The notes beneath the pieces were generated by a model. It did not search any database. It worked only from the letters and a program-made list of their open reading frames with translations, and was not told the DNA's origin. A DNA stretch of 64,000 bases, taken from positions 24,819,002 to 24,883,001 of the forward strand of contig CM067570.1 in assembly GCA_034336665.1 (NCBI GenBank), written 5' to 3'. The position numbers and the translations under genes are program-made. Below, one piece after another: positions 13,320 through 25,900 of this stretch. The first letter of the stretch is position 1. Every line of letters begins with the position of its first letter. The DNA is from Luscinia megarhynchos (taxonomy: Eukaryota > Chordata > Aves > Passeriformes > Turdidae).

Positions 13320-16300
13320 GTATGGCATTTTACAAAGCTAAACAGCCAACCATTCTCGTTGTAAGATAGGAAACAACCGATGCTCTCATAAAGTAGTGGA
13401 AAAATTATTTCACTTGGACTCAAATAATGTTTATGTTATTGAAAAAGAAAGCAGTTTATACTTTTACACCAAACTTGTAACTGCGGCAGAAGACATTTGG
13501 CAGACAAAATGTCTTTTTGTGCCTTTGAAATGCATTCCCATATGTCAGAAAAGATTTAAGGTTTTAGGCTTAAAGCAAGCATGTATCAGTGGGGAAGGAT
13601 TTGTGGGGAGTATTTCTGAGTAATACAAATCCTGCTCCCACAGTCAGACCTTTGCCTTCTCTTGCCTTGCTTATCTGCTTCCTTCACAAGCTGCGGGGAG
13701 AGCAGAATTCCTTGTGTTACTGCAAAGGGCCTACTAACATTTGCAGTCGCTGAAAGTCACTGCCTATGATAAAATCTTTGCTTCATGGCTTCAACCATTG
13801 CCTGCAGTGAACAAAAGTTCACTGCCCTCCCTGCCCAGCATGCAAGTGTTTGGATTTCTGCTGTGGCTGTTTATTCTGTGGCTCTGTATACTCTAGAGTC
13901 ATCAAAGTTCTTCAGGCTGTTTCCTTGCTCTTGCTGGAACCTTTGGTGCTGTAGGCACTGGTTGCTAACACCTTCCCTTTGGTACCTGTTGACTCTGTAG
14001 AGGATTTAAGTGTTTCAGTTTAAGCAGCTCTTTGCATTCGATACAGGGAATGTGATGAAATTTTTGGTCACATGGAGGAGATTAAACTGAAGGACCATGT
14101 GGTTACTTAGGGCACTGAACACTTAACACTGGCTTTAGTAGGCTCTTGGTGTTTCTTGTCATGCTGTACTGTAGACAGGACACATACAGGAAAACCACAA
14201 TCATTGCTTAGGCAAGGGTACCTTTAACTAGTAATACAAGAAATTCAGCTGCAAGATTATTGACTGGTCATGGTCTTCATTAGAACATATAATGTATGAA
14301 CTTTCCTATGAACTCTCTGTCACTATTTTCTCTAGAGTAAAGTTACTTATGTGATATTAACATGGAACGTTTTAGCTGACTTTCTTCCATGTACCAGCAA
14401 TTGTCCTATCGACTTTTGAACACTGTGGAGACGCTGTCAGAAATATCCAGGCATGCCTGTGTGCCAGATTTGCATGATTTCAACAGTTGTTAGTGTTCAC
14501 ATGATGTACCTGGCTATACCTGAAGTCTGCTTTCAAATGGGATGTTCAGGAGCAGAGGACACATGTACACACACCTGTGCATTGCACGTGCATTTGTGTT
14601 CATCCTGTTTAAAGAAACAGGACTTAACATGGAAGGGTAATCAAAAACTGAATATTTAGGAGAGTGACTTCAAAAACTCTCTTGTGTATTTTAAGCTGAA
14701 TATATCTTTTCGTTCTTTTTAGCTCTTTGGCATGAGTAGGAAAGAGGAGGGGAGTGGCACAGAGGTCTGACAAAAGGATAAGTACTGTTTCATGTGTCAA
14801 GAAGAGCAGATTCAGAGTTTGAGTTGTAAAGTCTTATAGGGGTATTATATCTGAGCCAGAAAGAACATGGGATGACATCAGAATGCCAAACAACCTATTG
14901 TAGTTGACAGAAACTCTGATAATGATCAATATGCAAAGCTGGGAACAACAGGTTACCATTTGCAGTGTTTCCCTCTTTCAGAATATATTCCACATAATGG
15001 TAGTACACAAGGTTTATACATCTGCTCTTTCCAAAGCTGGTCCTTGGTTTAGATTAATAGTCTTCCCAGCTGACAGTGTTATTAATATTTATCTGTATGG
15101 CAGCACAGAATGGGAATTTTTATCCCACACCACTGAAAATATCTACAAAACAACAAAGATGGAAGCAACACATTATAAGAAACAGAGAAGGAGAAGTATG
15201 TAAGAACTAACAGTTCAGCTGGGAGGTTTTTAGAGGTTCTATGTCCTTGTTGGTATTTTTTTCCAGAAGTTATAAAACTTGAAAAGAAATTCCTTCCTGA
15301 AAAGATGAGAGTATTAGGGAATCCTTGCCAGGACAGAAGTAAAATAAGGGTACAGAGCTGTAAAGCAGAGCTTGAACAAGAGCAACTGGTGTGAGTTTAC
15401 AAAAGAATTGGGGACCATATGTCCTGGGCAAGATGAACAAACCCAGGCTGGTATTTTTTCAGACAGAAACTGGCACATGTGACACGAAAAACAAAACCAA
15501 TTGATCTGAACGTTTTTTAAAAAAATAATATGGAAAGAGGAGTAGAATTTAGAGCAGCCCAAATACCAACTAGATATTAGATTCAAGAGGTATTTTTTCA
15601 AACTAGAATCTTGTACTGATGTGAAGGGTGAGGAGTGTCAGGAGGGATGGGGAGGAGGTTTGAATGATAACTATTCTAGCAACACGGATGGAAAGAAACA
15701 TCCAGATTTTTTTGTGACGTTGTGGGAATGAAACTGGCATGTTTTATTGGTAGAACATCTGTGAAAGGAAAGAGAGAAGTTTAAGATTACAAAAGTTGTG
15801 AGCTTCTGCAGCAGGCAAGGTGGCTACTAATTCTTGGTGTCTTAAGAGAAAGAAGTAAAGAGAAGTATTTAGAAACTGAGATGAGCCCAGTTTTTGACAT
15901 GATGAATTTAAATTGGGAAGGGAACCTGCCCCATGAGGGGCATTAGAAATGTGAGCACTGTAGTGGAGCAGAAAGGTTGGTGGGGAAGGAAATGTGTAGT
16001 GTGAGTTTTGTGGGTGCAGTAGTGGTTATGCTGTGATTCCCCATGTGTGAGACCACCAAAAGGAGGAACAGAGCCCTTGTTAGACTGACAGGAGAGATAA
16101 AGCTGAGAGGAAAAAGTTATGAAAGCAAGTGGCAGGGGTGAGAAGAGGAAATACATTCCTGGAACCAGGCAATGTCATGAATTTTTTCAACCAGTCTGGT
16201 GACTGCAGCCATGTGACGAATCCTACTGGGAGCTGGAACCCCCACTCTGGTGTGTTCATACTGTTTGTGGTTCATGGGCAGCTTTGTTCAGAGCTATTTC

Positions 16301-18260
16301 AGCTGTGCCTGAATGGTTCTGCTGTGCTGTGGGATGCATCCAAACAGAAAAACAGACTTGCTGAACCCATGTCAAAATTGGCTTGAGATAAGTAGGAATT
16401 GAGCATCTGTGGTGAAAGCTCCAGGACCAGAAGGACAATGAAAAAGAGAAATCTTGCCAGAAAGCTCAGTGCTAATTAAGACACATGCATTTTCTGGTGA
16501 ATGACGTGGGGTCAGGTGTAAAGGACAAAAGAAAGTAGAATTTGAGGCTAAAACAGCTGCTGGAAATGTCCTACTTGTCTACAGTGGGATTTTTGTGCTA
16601 TGCTTGCTGGGTCACACATACAGCTGTAGGAAGTATCGCCTTGATAGTGGCCATGTGAATTGGCTGGCTTCTGCCTTATAATCAATAACAAAGCATTTCA
16701 AGATATTAAAACCAAATCCAAGTATTCAGCTGTAGTAGAAGAATTGTTGAGCTTTAGTCTTTTGCATCTGAGATTTTTGAACATATTGGAATTGCTACTG
16801 CATTGGTTTTTTGCCTTTTTTTTTTTAATTTAACAACAGAAAATAGCAAAGCTGTTAGCAGTTGCTAACAGATTTCACTTAGTGCCTCATCTGTTGCTCA
16901 GCTGCTATTTACTTGTAGTTCCTGGTCTTTTTTTACACATACAAAAAGAAGAATGATTGCTTTCCTGCTAAGCTTTTCCTTGATTGAAGCTTTATTTAGG
17001 TGACTGTGATTCAGGGAGACCATCAAGAAATCATGCTTTTATTTTTGTAATCATTGTTGTTTTAAAAGACCTGTTTTTTCACTCAGTATTAACTGAAACT
17101 CTTGGCTGCAGCTTATTAATGAGTGTGGCATTTGGGCAAACCAGGTTAATGTACTGGAGGTTTGAAATGCAGATGACACTGGTTAAAGTCTCTATAATCC
17201 AAAGTACTATTTCACTGTGGTGCTGACTGCACAGTGTTTGAACCTTGGTTGGTTCTGATGCATGTATTACCTGCCTTAGTTCTGAAGGTGTATATCCAAA
17301 GCACAACAGAAATTGAGTCTTAACTGGTTTTGTGTAACATTGGCTAAGGAACATTATAATTTACTTTCTGATGTTTTCTGGCACATCATGCTCCCATTGT
17401 TCAGGAATAACCCACCACAAGACAACAGACAGAACAGTAAATTGATAATGTGTATCAAGAAAACAAGTACCTTAAATACTTGCATTACTGGAGCTGTGAG
17501 TAAATGTATTTTTCAGTCTCAGGAAAGGCTGGTGTCTAGCATCTTTCTCAGAACAGAAATAATACTGAATTCTGTGCAGATCCATAAGAGCAGCAAGATT
17601 GCACAATGCCACATTTGATTCTTGGCTCATCTCTTTTCTCACATTGAGCTGATTCTTTCCTGGCACCGTGAGTCTAAGAAGACTGCTGGACATCAAATGA
17701 GCTTCCCTGTACTTCTTTTTGAAGGTGTTCAGTATTTTCAGGGAAACTCTGTAGTGAAACAGCAGATTCATGCCTTTGAAAAAAGGTAGTGTGTAGTGTC
17801 ATTGTTTAGAAGTGTCAAAAGCTTTGTGAGGAGGGCTCTGTGGGCTTTTTGGAAGGGTTGATTAACCCATGGGCGCAAGGTGTTAGAAATCCCTGATGCT
17901 GAACATTAATGCAAAATGTATTGCTACTTAGGACCAAGGGTACAAAGCTGATCTAACCAGGAGATTAATAAAATCAATTTTAAAGTTATTCCTCAGTTTG
18001 CTAGGTGATGAACTCCAGATTTTAAATTTGTGGTCTGTAGTTATTGAATTGCCATGCTTTGAAAAACTATCAAAATATTCTTTTCTAGCACAGATAGGCT
18101 TTGTGTTTCTAAATTAAGTTGGCAGAAGACTGAACCTTTAAATCACCAGGGAAATGTGACCTCTGCCATGCAGTGCAGCTCTCTATCCTAATCCCATAGC
18201 AGTTGTTACTGTGCTGGAGTATAATAAACATAAGTCTATGGCTCTCTCTACCTTTGCCAG

Positions 18261-18311
18261 ATAGTGATTGTAAAAATTCTGGGCAGCCCTTTCAGTTTTA
18301 TGGATATGAAG
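18261..18311 (+). other. exon-like interval with immediate stop in the PARD3B frame
   Basis: A pyrimidine-rich acceptor (ctctctctacctttgccag) precedes 51 nt that end at a strong donor (gaag then gtaag). Joined to the preceding PARD3B exon in phase 2 it would read Arg then TAG, so splicing it in would truncate the protein. In another frame it is open (SDCKNSGQPFQFYGYE). It may be a cryptic or poison exon, or chance. Confidence 0.1.
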
Positions 18312-19969
18312 GTAAGATAGCTAATGGACTGCAGCCACACCAATGGCATTTTAATAGGTCGCTCCCCCAGGCAGAGACCAGCAGGCTGAAGTCATAATTT
18401 TGTGTGTGGCATAAAAATCTAAGAGCAAGTATGTAATTGGTGACTCAGAGTAAAGAGTTGTGCTGAGCTGGAGTGCAGTGGAGAGCACTCTCTCATTCAG
18501 TCTTCACTTCTAGGCTGGACTCTGGAAGGAAAAACAGCCAACCTTCTTCATATAGAGCAGTGCTTGTCAACTTGACTGTTTCACTATAAAATATTTTAAA
18601 AATTAGTACAGGTGAGAAAATGTCTATCCCCCAGCAGTAGTGCACTTCAACCATGACTTGCATATTTGTGCACATATACGTATAGCTGCAAGCCCAGGAA
18701 GCAGGAATATATATGTGTATATTAGTTAGATTTGCTTTTTGCTCTTCAGAAAGAGTGCAATTTCCCACATAATAGTTCATCTTAAATTATTTACCTTCCA
18801 TTTCACAATATGAGCCATGAATATTTTATTTTTTGTCCCTTTAATTTGCCAATTTTCCTTTGAGCTAAGTGCCTTAGTGATTTTAATTTTTCATTCTAGT
18901 TGGAAGGCAGAAATGACCCTTTTTTCATTACTACTATTATAGGCCTTGTGCTCAGAATGATACTTTTTACAACCAGCACTGTTGAGCCTGTAATGGTATT
19001 GCAGAGTAGATAGCATAATATACAGATATTGACTTCCATTAAGTATGGCACTATGATAACTTATGGAGAGGGGTTTTTTTCTTACTCTGTTTCCCTTAGA
19101 TGTTGAGTGCTGTAGAAGAAAAGGTAGCAATATATGAAGGAGCAAATAATAAAGATATGACTTGTTGGAGAGAGGTGGTGTATAACTTTTTAATATATTT
19201 ACCTGTGTATGATGCTAGAAATCAATATGGACTTTAGATAGATTAAAAAAACCACAACTAGATTAAATTATGTTTTAATTAGGCTAAAGTTATTTTAGAT
19301 TTTTTTGTCCTGAGTTGCAAAATTATCTGAGATGGATCATGTGTATTTGAAAGACAGCATCAGTTAATGAGGCAGATGAGTTATTTAGAGGCCTTTTGCA
19401 TAATAAAGTTCCCACTTTTCATTTAGGGGAGCTGGTAAATAAAACTCTACTTTCCTTTAAAGAGCATGAGAACATGAGAGAGAGGGATATATCTAGTCAA
19501 TTTAATCTACCTCAAATGTGTCAAGTATTTTAAACTATAAAACCAAATGAACATTTTATTTTACATGTATGACTTTTCTTTTTTCCTCCACCATATTAAT
19601 TCCTCCTTGGCTGCATTCACAGTCAGACTAAAGCAGAGAAAATAAGGGGGTTTTGTACTAAAAATGATCATGCAGACTGCCTACTAAAGGCTGATTTGTT
19701 TAATTAAGCATCTGTTCTCCCCTTAATATTCATGCATAAATCTCATTAACGGTAGATGTATGCAAGTGCAGTGAAGAATAGACCCCTCACTCTCATTACT
19801 GAACTTGGATAACAAGATTTATATTTACTTAACAGATCAGAGCAGAAAGTTCCCTCTGACTATTTAAAAGGACTCAAAATTACAAACTGTTTGCAAGGAG
19901 CATGCTTTTTGTGAAAAACTTGCATGTTCACTTCAAGTTGAAATATCATTATTCAAGTCATTACTAAGC

Positions 19970-19985
19970 AAAAAAAAAAAAAAAA
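19970..19985 (+). repeat. A16 homopolymer run
   Basis: Sixteen consecutive A are followed by gcagcg. I see no SINE or processed pseudogene body upstream and no target-site duplication that I can confirm, so this is treated as a simple repeat. Confidence 0.85.
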
Positions 19986-22900
19986 GCAGCGTGCTTTGTT
20001 TGTCTGTGAGGATTAACTTTAAATTCTATTTTAATGGTACTTGTCTATTTAATATTGACCTCTGTGCATGCCACAACTGCTAAAAGTAAATCCAGGTACT
20101 TTCTGAGGTAGCATATTTCTTCTAAATGTCTGTTTCTAGTCTCCCAAGACTCTGCAAGAAGAGTCCTAGAAAGCAAAGTATATTCTTGGGGAACACTGAA
20201 CACTGCAGCACTTTGTTCATCCAACTAGAGTTGGCTGTTACTTGCTCCAAAATCCTCTTAAAATCTAGCTGAGGATGAAGTTTGAATTCTATGTTTTCTA
20301 TATAAGTTGTGGTGCATTGGGCATTTCTGTAGATAGTACAGGTTAAAGATCCTAGAAGGTTAAGTCATGCCCACAAAAATTTGAATTAAGCTTCCTGTGC
20401 TGCATTTTAACCAAAAAATGCAAGTTTTGCTCAGGAATGCAGTGCAGAGTATAAATTCTACCTTGATAACAAAAGAAACAACAGGTTTTTGCCGATTTTC
20501 TGAATCGGTAGTTTTTGTAACATGACTGTGGTAAATGGAGGGGTTAGGAGGAGAGACAACAATTAACAGAGAAATCATACAGAAGGGGACTCCTGACAGA
20601 TTCCTCAGCTACAGAGTGCTGCTGGGTGCTGGTTTAATAGGTACTGCCGTTAACAGCCATCTGTAGAGAAAATTAAATATACTCATCTCACTGAATTATG
20701 ATTTATGGCACACAACGCAGTCAAACCAAAGTAATATTTATATTATAGTGCAGAGTCATTGATTAAATGCACATGGCATCTGAAATCCAGTTGACATTTT
20801 AAGTCGAAATGATTGCAGACATGTGGTCATTTATTTAACTATTACTTTAAAAAATGTGTCTCTACTTGTTATTAATAGAAGAAAGTCAGACCTGACCAAT
20901 ATTTCAATAGGCTGACCTTTTGTTTTGCTGACATATAAAAGGAACAAAGCTCCTTTTGGGGTAGTCACAATTTCAGAGCATATGAAGTATGCTAGCTTCA
21001 GAAAAACCTGACCCCTTGAACTACTCTGTCTCTTCCTTCTTTCTTTTTTTTTTTTCCCCACACAGGATTTTTGAAAGAAAATGAAGAAGAGATGGTTTAG
21101 GAGATAGGGAAGTTTTAGGTTTGGGGTTAGAGAGGAAAAGGTTTGAGAGAGACTGTGAGAGAGGTTTTTCTCAAATGCCTACTCTACTACTGATTTCTTG
21201 TGAATCACTTGCTAACTCCACTTCTCTGAGCCCTAGTTTTTACACTGGGCTTGTAAAAAATGAAAACATTTCTCTGCTTTATGTTGTCATTGTTCAGCTA
21301 AATCTGTTTAAAATTAAATACATTTAAAACCAGTCTGGTTACTCCCGTTACAGTGTAGCGAGCAAATAGTTTTATTCTTAAGAAAATGAAAAAGTAGTAA
21401 GCTTTCATATGGCTTTCTCAAACTAATTTTCCTCTCCATACCCATTCTTGCTGCTGCTACTGCATGTGGTGGCAAGGTGGGGTTTCCTTCTCTCTGCACT
21501 ACCTCCTAGCTACAGATGCTCTCAACTTCAGAAGTGCTTTTTGAAATATAATGCCTCAGAATTAAAGCTGGCTTTCTATCTTCTACCCTGATTTTATTTT
21601 GTCTTGCTAGGGAAAAAGAAAAATTGTCATTTCAAATTTGCCATGGGCAAACTATTTTTTCCTCTGCATATTAGTCCTGTTGTTGGCCTTACTCTGCCAT
21701 CATGAAGACTGGCAGCATCCCTCCCTTTTCACAGAAGTCCTATATGGGATGTCATCTTTTCATGAACCTTAAATCCATTCAGTGGGGCAGCGTCTAAAAT
21801 TTGCTGTCTTACTACACAGCACACAGTGGTACATGACCACACAGAAATTTCTTCCCTTTCTGCTTGGGCTCCTGTTGCTTCCAGGTTGAGTCTCTTCTGT
21901 TGCTCACACTGCTGGGTCCTGGTTCTGAGTGCTCCCACCTACCCATGCCAGCTCCAGCTCTGGTCCCTTCCCACTCCAGTCTGTGTTACCTGGCCAGTGA
22001 GCAGCCACGAGCATTCACAGCCAGCCTGTCTCAGCAGCATTTGCCTTCTGCTGTAATGTTTGCAGTGAGTCTGGGCAGAAAGTATTTTACACAACTTGCA
22101 ACTTCGCTGAGATTTGCCTCTCTTGCAAACTGTCCACCATGTGCATGAGCACTAGCATGGCTAAATGAATGAAAGAAAGGCTTTATATCCTTTCTACACC
22201 AGCCCTTGCTTTCCATCTCTGTCCAACAGCAGTGAGAAAAGCTCTTTACAGCTTCCTGCTCTGTGCCACATTTGGCTGTGTCCCACTCACCTCCACCTCT
22301 CCCGATTTGTTTGCATACAAATGCAAAGGTGCAGGATTGATCCTTACCCAGCAGTTCAGCTCATTCAGCTGTTAACTTAGCAGGTAACTGGTGTTCTTGT
22401 CAGCTCCAGCCCCTCATCCTGAACAATGCTTGTTTGTCAAGTTTCTGCTTTTGTTATTTTCTCCTCCTCTCTCTACCCCATTCTGCAGCCTGGCATCTCC
22501 CTTGTCCTGGTTGTCACCCAGCTTATGCAGAGCCTTGAGTAATAAGCCCAGCAGAGTTCCTTATTCTGGGCTCTGCCCTCAGTGTCAGTTGCTTCTACTC
22601 TGCACCTTGTCATGAGCATCAACTGCACTGATTTCTCAGTGGTCACAATGCTGTTTGGCATTTACCATACAAGTTAATTGTGCTATCAAATGGTCCCGTC
22701 ACAAAAATACTTGCATTCAAAGAATCTTCTCCTGCGTGCTCCCTTTATTCAGTGAAAATGACATCTTCAGGATCTTGGCTTACCCGTGGTGTATGTGAAA
22801 GAATTTGATCTTGCTCTTTAAGAGGTCTTGGAGTAATTCTTAGAAGTGAAAATAAGGAGGTCTTCTCCTTTTTCCCTTTCTGTTCTTGAAGCTTCCCACT

Positions 22901-25900
22901 TTTGCTGTATTTTATTGTTGTGGAGAAGAGTAAAGAATGAATAAAAAGTTACAGGGGTAAATAGAAAATGCTAGCCAAATGCTGACATAAAAAACCTGTC
23001 CCCTCTGTGTGTTAAAAATTCTGTCTGTGTGTATATTTAGTACAAGATACATGAGCCACTAAGTATCAGCTCTTTAGCATTTAACTCCAGTATTGGGTTT
23101 AAAGTAATGAACTGTGTGCCTGTGCCATTCATTGTCCCTTATTTGAAAGCAGTGAATACCTGGCCCCACACTAACCCCAGATTATCATCAGGTTGGTTGG
23201 TAGTAATGTGTAAATAGAATTGTAAAGCTATCTTCTGGTGACAGAAGGCCACTATTGTTGTTTGCTATTTTCCTTCTAGCCAAAGAAACCTAGTGAGTAA
23301 TGAGTCAGGCACTGTTCATTCTACCTCTGTCATCTTGGTGTTTAGCTTTTTATCCTCTGCTGTGGAAATCTGTATTACAGTAGCTCAGTAGACCAGACAT
23401 CCTAATGTTCTGGTTTTAATTAAAATTAGATTGAGGAAATAAACAATTCAAAGAAGTTAGCTTTCCTTTTTATGTCCACCCCCACCCCCTGCAAATAGGC
23501 TTTCCATATCCTCTTCTGTGTTTGGAAGTGTTTGTTTTCACTCACATGTTCTTGGATTGCTCAGCCTCGCCAGACAGCTTCCTTAAGAGACAGCAAGGAA
23601 GGACACTCAAGGAAGCTCACTTTTATTCATTTAGTCTTCTTAGCAATACATGTTTTTAAATTATTGAATTTTTTGTCTGTTTGATTTGATACAGGCTGCA
23701 ATGTAAAATACAAGTTTTTAAATAAATCTTTGTCATAATGAAGTCTTCACAAAACCAAACTGCACTGTTTCTGAGAAAAAATTTCCACAATATAGCTTCA
23801 GATTAATTTTAGTGACTATATGTGTGTATAGATACACCAGAGAGTTAGTTACTCAAAAAGAAATTAGCAAGTATTTCTTTCCTTTAAAACAGCAGATTAT
23901 TGTGATTGTAAGTGCTGCAATAGGTTAATGTACCTCTTCATCTCTGAAGACCTCTGCCTCATCTCTTTTTTAATTAATTCCTATTGAGGCTATTTTAGCT
24001 TGGTTGTCATTTGCTGCTTCCCCAGCCATCAGTCATCTGCAGCAGTGGGAGGGTGCTGTAGGCAGGATCAGGCAGAGCTCCAGGAGCTCTGGGCCTAAAT
24101 GCCTTGGGAAGATAGGAAGAGAAATTTCTAGGTATAGATTTGCCTTGAATCTTTCTCTGCCTATAGCAGTGGTGTCAGCTGCCCTGTCCCTACATGTCAG
24201 ATGTTTGCTAATTGCAGGAGCTGCACGGTGCAAGTTGTGTTTACATACGTGTGGTATGAATGCTGACACTGTTCTATAAGGCCACTATGAGAACCTCTAA
24301 ATCTGCAGTTTGTTGGCTTGCCTGTGAAGTCTGGTGCACCCAGTGAGCTGGGGAAAACTGATTTGGCAATGTGAGCTTGCTAATTCTGAGTGGATAACTG
24401 GCTTTAGTCCCCAGTGCTGAAATGAAGCGAATTTTGGGTTATTGCATCTCCTGCATGGAAAATACTATTAAAAATCTGTGTCTTAGAGATACTTGAGTAT
24501 TTTACAGACTTACATGTTTCTGGCATGCTTAGCCACACTCATACAAAATATATGTTCTAGTGGTCTAATTGGAAGCACACCAAATTTTAGGTATTTTTGG
24601 TCTAAAATATGCTAGCAAACTTATTCCAGTAACAGTATATTTATTTAGTTCATCTTTAACATTTATTCTGGTTTAAATACCAGCTTTCTCTGTCTTGTGG
24701 GGATATTCAGATAGGAGAGAATGAGTTTAATCTTTTTTTTGTTTTAGGCTAGAGTTTAAAGAAATTGAAAGATGATGTTCCTGTCACAGTGGGAAGAAGG
24801 ATCACTGCTGGCCCTAGATATCCTGTGGAAAAGTTGCATTATACTGTAAACTGCTGTCCATGCACTTGTATGAAATTGAAAGTGGAGCACAGACAAAATG
24901 ATCTTTCACTAGAGAAGATTAAAAAAGAAGAAAAAAAAAGTAACCAATTCCTCTAGAGTAGGGGGGGGAAAAAGTGAGGATTCAGGTTCAGAATAAGTGA
25001 GTAGTTAAGATTTACCTGAGTGTTAAAGCCTCAATCCAGCAGAATAAAGCAATAGACTACAGGTGTATTATATGTGCTTCTCTTTCTTTTTTCTAGATCT
25101 TTATTAAAATGATACGCTCACACCATATATAGTAACAGGCTACAGTGGAGAGCTAAAGTTAAGATACATGGGTAATTCTTTTGGGAATTGTATTTGTTGT
25201 CTCTAAAGATTGTGAGTGTGAGTATAATTCACTCATCATATGTAGAAACTCAATTTTCTACCTTTGCTATTTTAACCTGTTAGTTTATTCTTTTGTTTGT
25301 ATGGAACTCATGTGTTAGCATGAAAACTATTGTAACTTTGAAACTATTGTATATTAGTTTCCAGAATATCGAGTAAAAGGCTGTGTCTCTTTTTTTGACA
25401 AACTGACTATTTCTGTATCTAATATGAAGAACAGCAAAAGATTAGGAGAGGAGGTGATGAATTTACGTGTCTGCATACTATAAATACTCTAGGGGAGGGG
25501 AGCAAGGAGATGCTTAGGGACTACACAGGCTAAAAGGAGCTTCTTTCCAGTAGAATATTCTTGTCACATCACCACATCTGCCTCATCTTCTCAAGGTCAC
25601 ACAGGCACTCAAAGACGTTGAAGCAGCCCACCCCTGGAAAAAAGCATGTTTGACAGAGTATTGTTATTAATGGCTTCATGGGACACCAAGACCATTTGTT
25701 GATCTTAGCTGTCAGTTTATTGTCTTTCTCAGTCTTTGTTTATTTTGTGTAGTCAGCCATTCACTGTGTACCTTGGGACACAAATTGCCTATAACAGATC
25801 AAATTTGCTGGTCAGAGGTTAAGTCACTCTCATGAGGCTGTTTGCCTGTGATAGTACTGGTGTCTGTTGGTTTTGATACCATAGTTACTGCAGTAATATT

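Noticed and set aside
13131..13328. Minus-strand Phe/Ser-rich open frame
   Set aside because: It is the antisense shadow of the Lys/Glu-rich PARD3B exon.
19960..19985. Poly-A run as the tail of a retroposed gene or SINE
   Set aside because: No recognisable body upstream and no confirmable target-site duplication.
24748..24956. Pyrimidine-rich acceptor (ttttttttgttttag) followed by an apparent open frame
   Set aside because: In the phase required by the PARD3B exon ending at 13319 it reaches a stop after nine codons. The longer frame is out of phase and lacks a donor.
25575..25615. Short words resembling the MIR core (aaggtcacacaggca)
   Set aside because: Only one short word matches and the flanks do not extend the similarity, so no element is called.
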